From the NCBI GenBank assembly GCA_965368185.1, contig CBDULZ010000172.1:1-6294 (forward strand): 6,294 nt of DNA, in the 5' to 3' direction. Positions 5,242 through 6,294 of the stretch are shown one piece after another. Each line of letters begins with the position of its first letter. Within the stretch, counting starts at the first letter, position 1. Source of the DNA: Kriegella sp965368185. GTDB taxonomy: Bacteria > Bacteroidota > Bacteroidia > Flavobacteriales > Flavobacteriaceae. The notes beneath the pieces were generated by a model, which ran no database searches, was not told where the DNA came from, and was given only the letters and a program-made list of their open reading frames with translations. The position numbers and the translations under genes were made by a program.

Positions 5242-6237
5242 ATGGAAATAAAAGAAGTTATCGGTATCGATGCAAGTAAATTAACATTGGACTGCTGTAT
5301 CCATAACAATGGTGCACAAGAGATTTTCGACAATGCCCCTGAAGCTATCGCCGCCATGGTGAATTGGTCATTGGACACGAGTGGACTGGACAAAGAAGAG
5401 CTTTTGTTCGTTTTTGAGCACACGGGTCTCTATACCCATCGGCTGATCCAGTATCTTGGGGGGAACGATTATCTTTTCCATGTAGTGCCCGGTCTGGAGA
5501 TCAAGCGCTCGATGGGCATCGCCAGGGGGAAGGATGACAAGGCGGATGCCAAACGCATCGCCCTCTATGGCTATCGTACAAGGGAGGAGATAAAGCCTTA
5601 TCAAATGCCCGGGGAATCCTTGGCAAGACTGAAACGGTTCATGTCCATGCGCAGGAAACTCGTTGCCCAAAGGGCAGGGCATATTGCCACTTTAGGGGAG
5701 CAACAAAGGATATTGGACAAAGAGCGGGAACCCTTATTGTTCGAAGTACAACAGCAGGTCATCGCCACCCTTGACGCTCAGGTATCCGCCATAGAAAAAG
5801 AACTGGGGCGGATCATCGAACAAGATCCCGGACTACGGGCCCTATATCGGTTGCTCACAGGTATCAAGGGCATCGGAGGGGTCACGGCGCGCTTCCTGAT
5901 CGTTTACACCGTTGGGTTCACCGCCTTCGGCACTTGGCGAAAGTTTGCCTCGTATTGCGGAATAGCGCCCTTCCCAAACAGATCGGGAACGAGCGTCAGG
6001 GGAAGGACCAAGGTAAACCATCTGGCCAACAAGGAAGGTAAGACATTGTTGAACCTTTGCGCCAGCTCGGCAATACAGTGCAATCCTGAAATGAGGGCCT
6101 ACTATAAAAGACGTGTGGAAGAGGGCAAGAACAAAATGAGCACCCTGAACATCATAAGGAACAAATTGTTGGCCAGGGCCTTCGCAGTGGTCAACCGCGG
6201 AACACCATATGTGGACACGATGAAATATGCCGCATAA
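5242..6237 (+). CDS. IS110-family transposase (DEDD/Tnp-20 recombinase)
   Basis: This 331-residue recombinase starts MEIKEVIGIDASKLTLDCCI. The N-terminal RuvC-like (DEDD_Tnp_IS110) domain shows Asp10 in GIDAS, Glu59 in VFEHTG, and Asp99 and Asp102 in the KDDKADA motif, so all four acidic residues are present. A helical linker (about 125-200, with LDAQVSAIEKELGRI) is the usual coiled-coil. The C-terminal Transposase_20 domain follows: LLTGIKGIGGVTA (helix-hairpin-helix-like), FASYCGIAPFP, then NRSGTSVRG, where Ser248 before Gly249 is the likely nucleophile. Length is normal and there is no frameshift. The enzyme excises a circular form and integrates it without long inverted repeats, guided in studied members by a bridge RNA from the adjacent non-coding end. 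The ATG is 22 bases after the second leader stem. It looks active. Confidence 0.95.
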   Translation: MEIKEVIGIDASKLTLDCCIHNNGAQEIFDNAPEAIAAMVNWSLDTSGLDKEELLFVFEHTGLYTHRLIQYLGGNDYLFHVVPGLEIKRSMGIARGKDDKADAKRIALYGYRTREEIKPYQMPGESLARLKRFMSMRRKLVAQRAGHIATLGEQQRILDKEREPLLFEVQQQVIATLDAQVSAIEKELGRIIEQDPGLRALYRLLTGIKGIGGVTARFLIVYTVGFTAFGTWRKFASYCGIAPFPNRSGTSVRGRTKVNHLANKEGKTLLNLCASSAIQCNPEMRAYYKRRVEEGKNKMSTLNIIRNKLLARAFAVVNRGTPYVDTMKYAA

Positions 6238-6294
6238 GCAATAAGAAAAATTTATGATAAAAAACTTGCCTAAGTCATAGGATACAGGCAGGTT
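6238..6294 (+). other. Short right end of IS110 and beginning of the flank
   Basis: The 57 bases after the transposase stop include ACTTGCC (6264-6270, also at 5103-5109 in loop 1), TCATA (6275-6279) and GATACAGGCA (6281-6290, complementary to loop 1). No further gene is seen before the window ends. Where the element stops and host DNA begins is probably at 6281-6283, from the overlap of the two guide-like matches. Confidence 0.45.

Larger units (their letters stand above)
5041..6283 (+). mobile_element. IS110-family insertion sequence (boundaries approximate)
   Basis: The element consists of a non-coding leader of roughly 200 bases with strong secondary structure, one DEDD transposase gene, and a short tail of under 60 bases. 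A long non-coding stretch before the gene and a short one after it is the IS110-group layout; the IS1111 group has it reversed. IS110 elements have no long inverted repeats, so the ends cannot be read directly. The right end is placed at 6281-6283, where candidate guide matches overlap; the left end is placed at 5041 on weaker grounds and could be near 4972. The gene is visibly richer in G and C than the DNA around it, which fits a recently arrived element. Confidence 0.75.

Noticed and set aside
5368..5682. 104-codon minus-strand open frame inside the IS110 gene
   Set aside because: It is antisense to conserved DEDD-domain sequence and has no recognisable features.
1..6294. CRISPR array, tRNA, rRNA or riboswitch
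   Set aside because: No regularly spaced repeats, cloverleaf or known aptamer pattern was seen on either strand.

Overview
Organism: the window looks like chromosomal DNA of a marine-type Bacteroidota, most likely a flavobacterium. It is AT-rich between genes, the starts lack clear Shine-Dalgarno sequences, and the protein types fit: a LigD-like polymerase domain, a CstB-like metallo-beta-lactamase/rhodanese fusion, split YeeE/YedE transporters, and IS3- and IS110-family elements. The genus assignment is inference; no rRNA or tRNA is present.

Layout: positions 1-828 hold the left-truncated remnant of an IS3-family element on the minus strand. Its orfA reads intact, but orfB is broken by stops, frame changes, an internal deletion and loss of a catalytic Asp. 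The element ends directly against 829-1695, a ligD polymerase-domain pseudogene in one frame with three nonsense codons; the IS most likely cut off the upstream part of ligD. Positions 1696-2017 are non-coding, with an 18-bp imperfect palindrome and a possible minus-strand gene remnant. Positions 2018-4378 carry the only clearly intact cellular genes, a three-gene plus-strand sulfur operon. Positions 4379-5040 are decayed sequence with a minus-strand remnant resembling a 5'-nucleotidase C-terminal region. From about 5041 to near the right edge lies an apparently intact IS110-family element with a structured non-coding leader and a DEDD recombinase (5242-6237).

How the genes work together: the operon pairs a persulfide dioxygenase/rhodanese, which would oxidise low-molecular-weight persulfides to sulfite and form or use thiosulfate, with two half-size YeeE/YedE membrane proteins that probably move thiosulfate or another sulfur species. 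No sulfide:quinone oxidoreductase or regulator is in the window.

Most interesting: the IS110 leader folds on paper into two long-stem/large-loop units (12-bp and 6-bp stems), the layout expected of a bridge RNA. The first loop contains 10 nt perfectly complementary to sequence just past the transposase gene, and the second contains a 7-nt identity overlapping it by three bases, as expected at an RE-core-target junction. This is a candidate programmable recombinase/guide RNA pair, not a proven one. The rest of the window is gene decay driven by mobile elements around a preserved sulfur operon.
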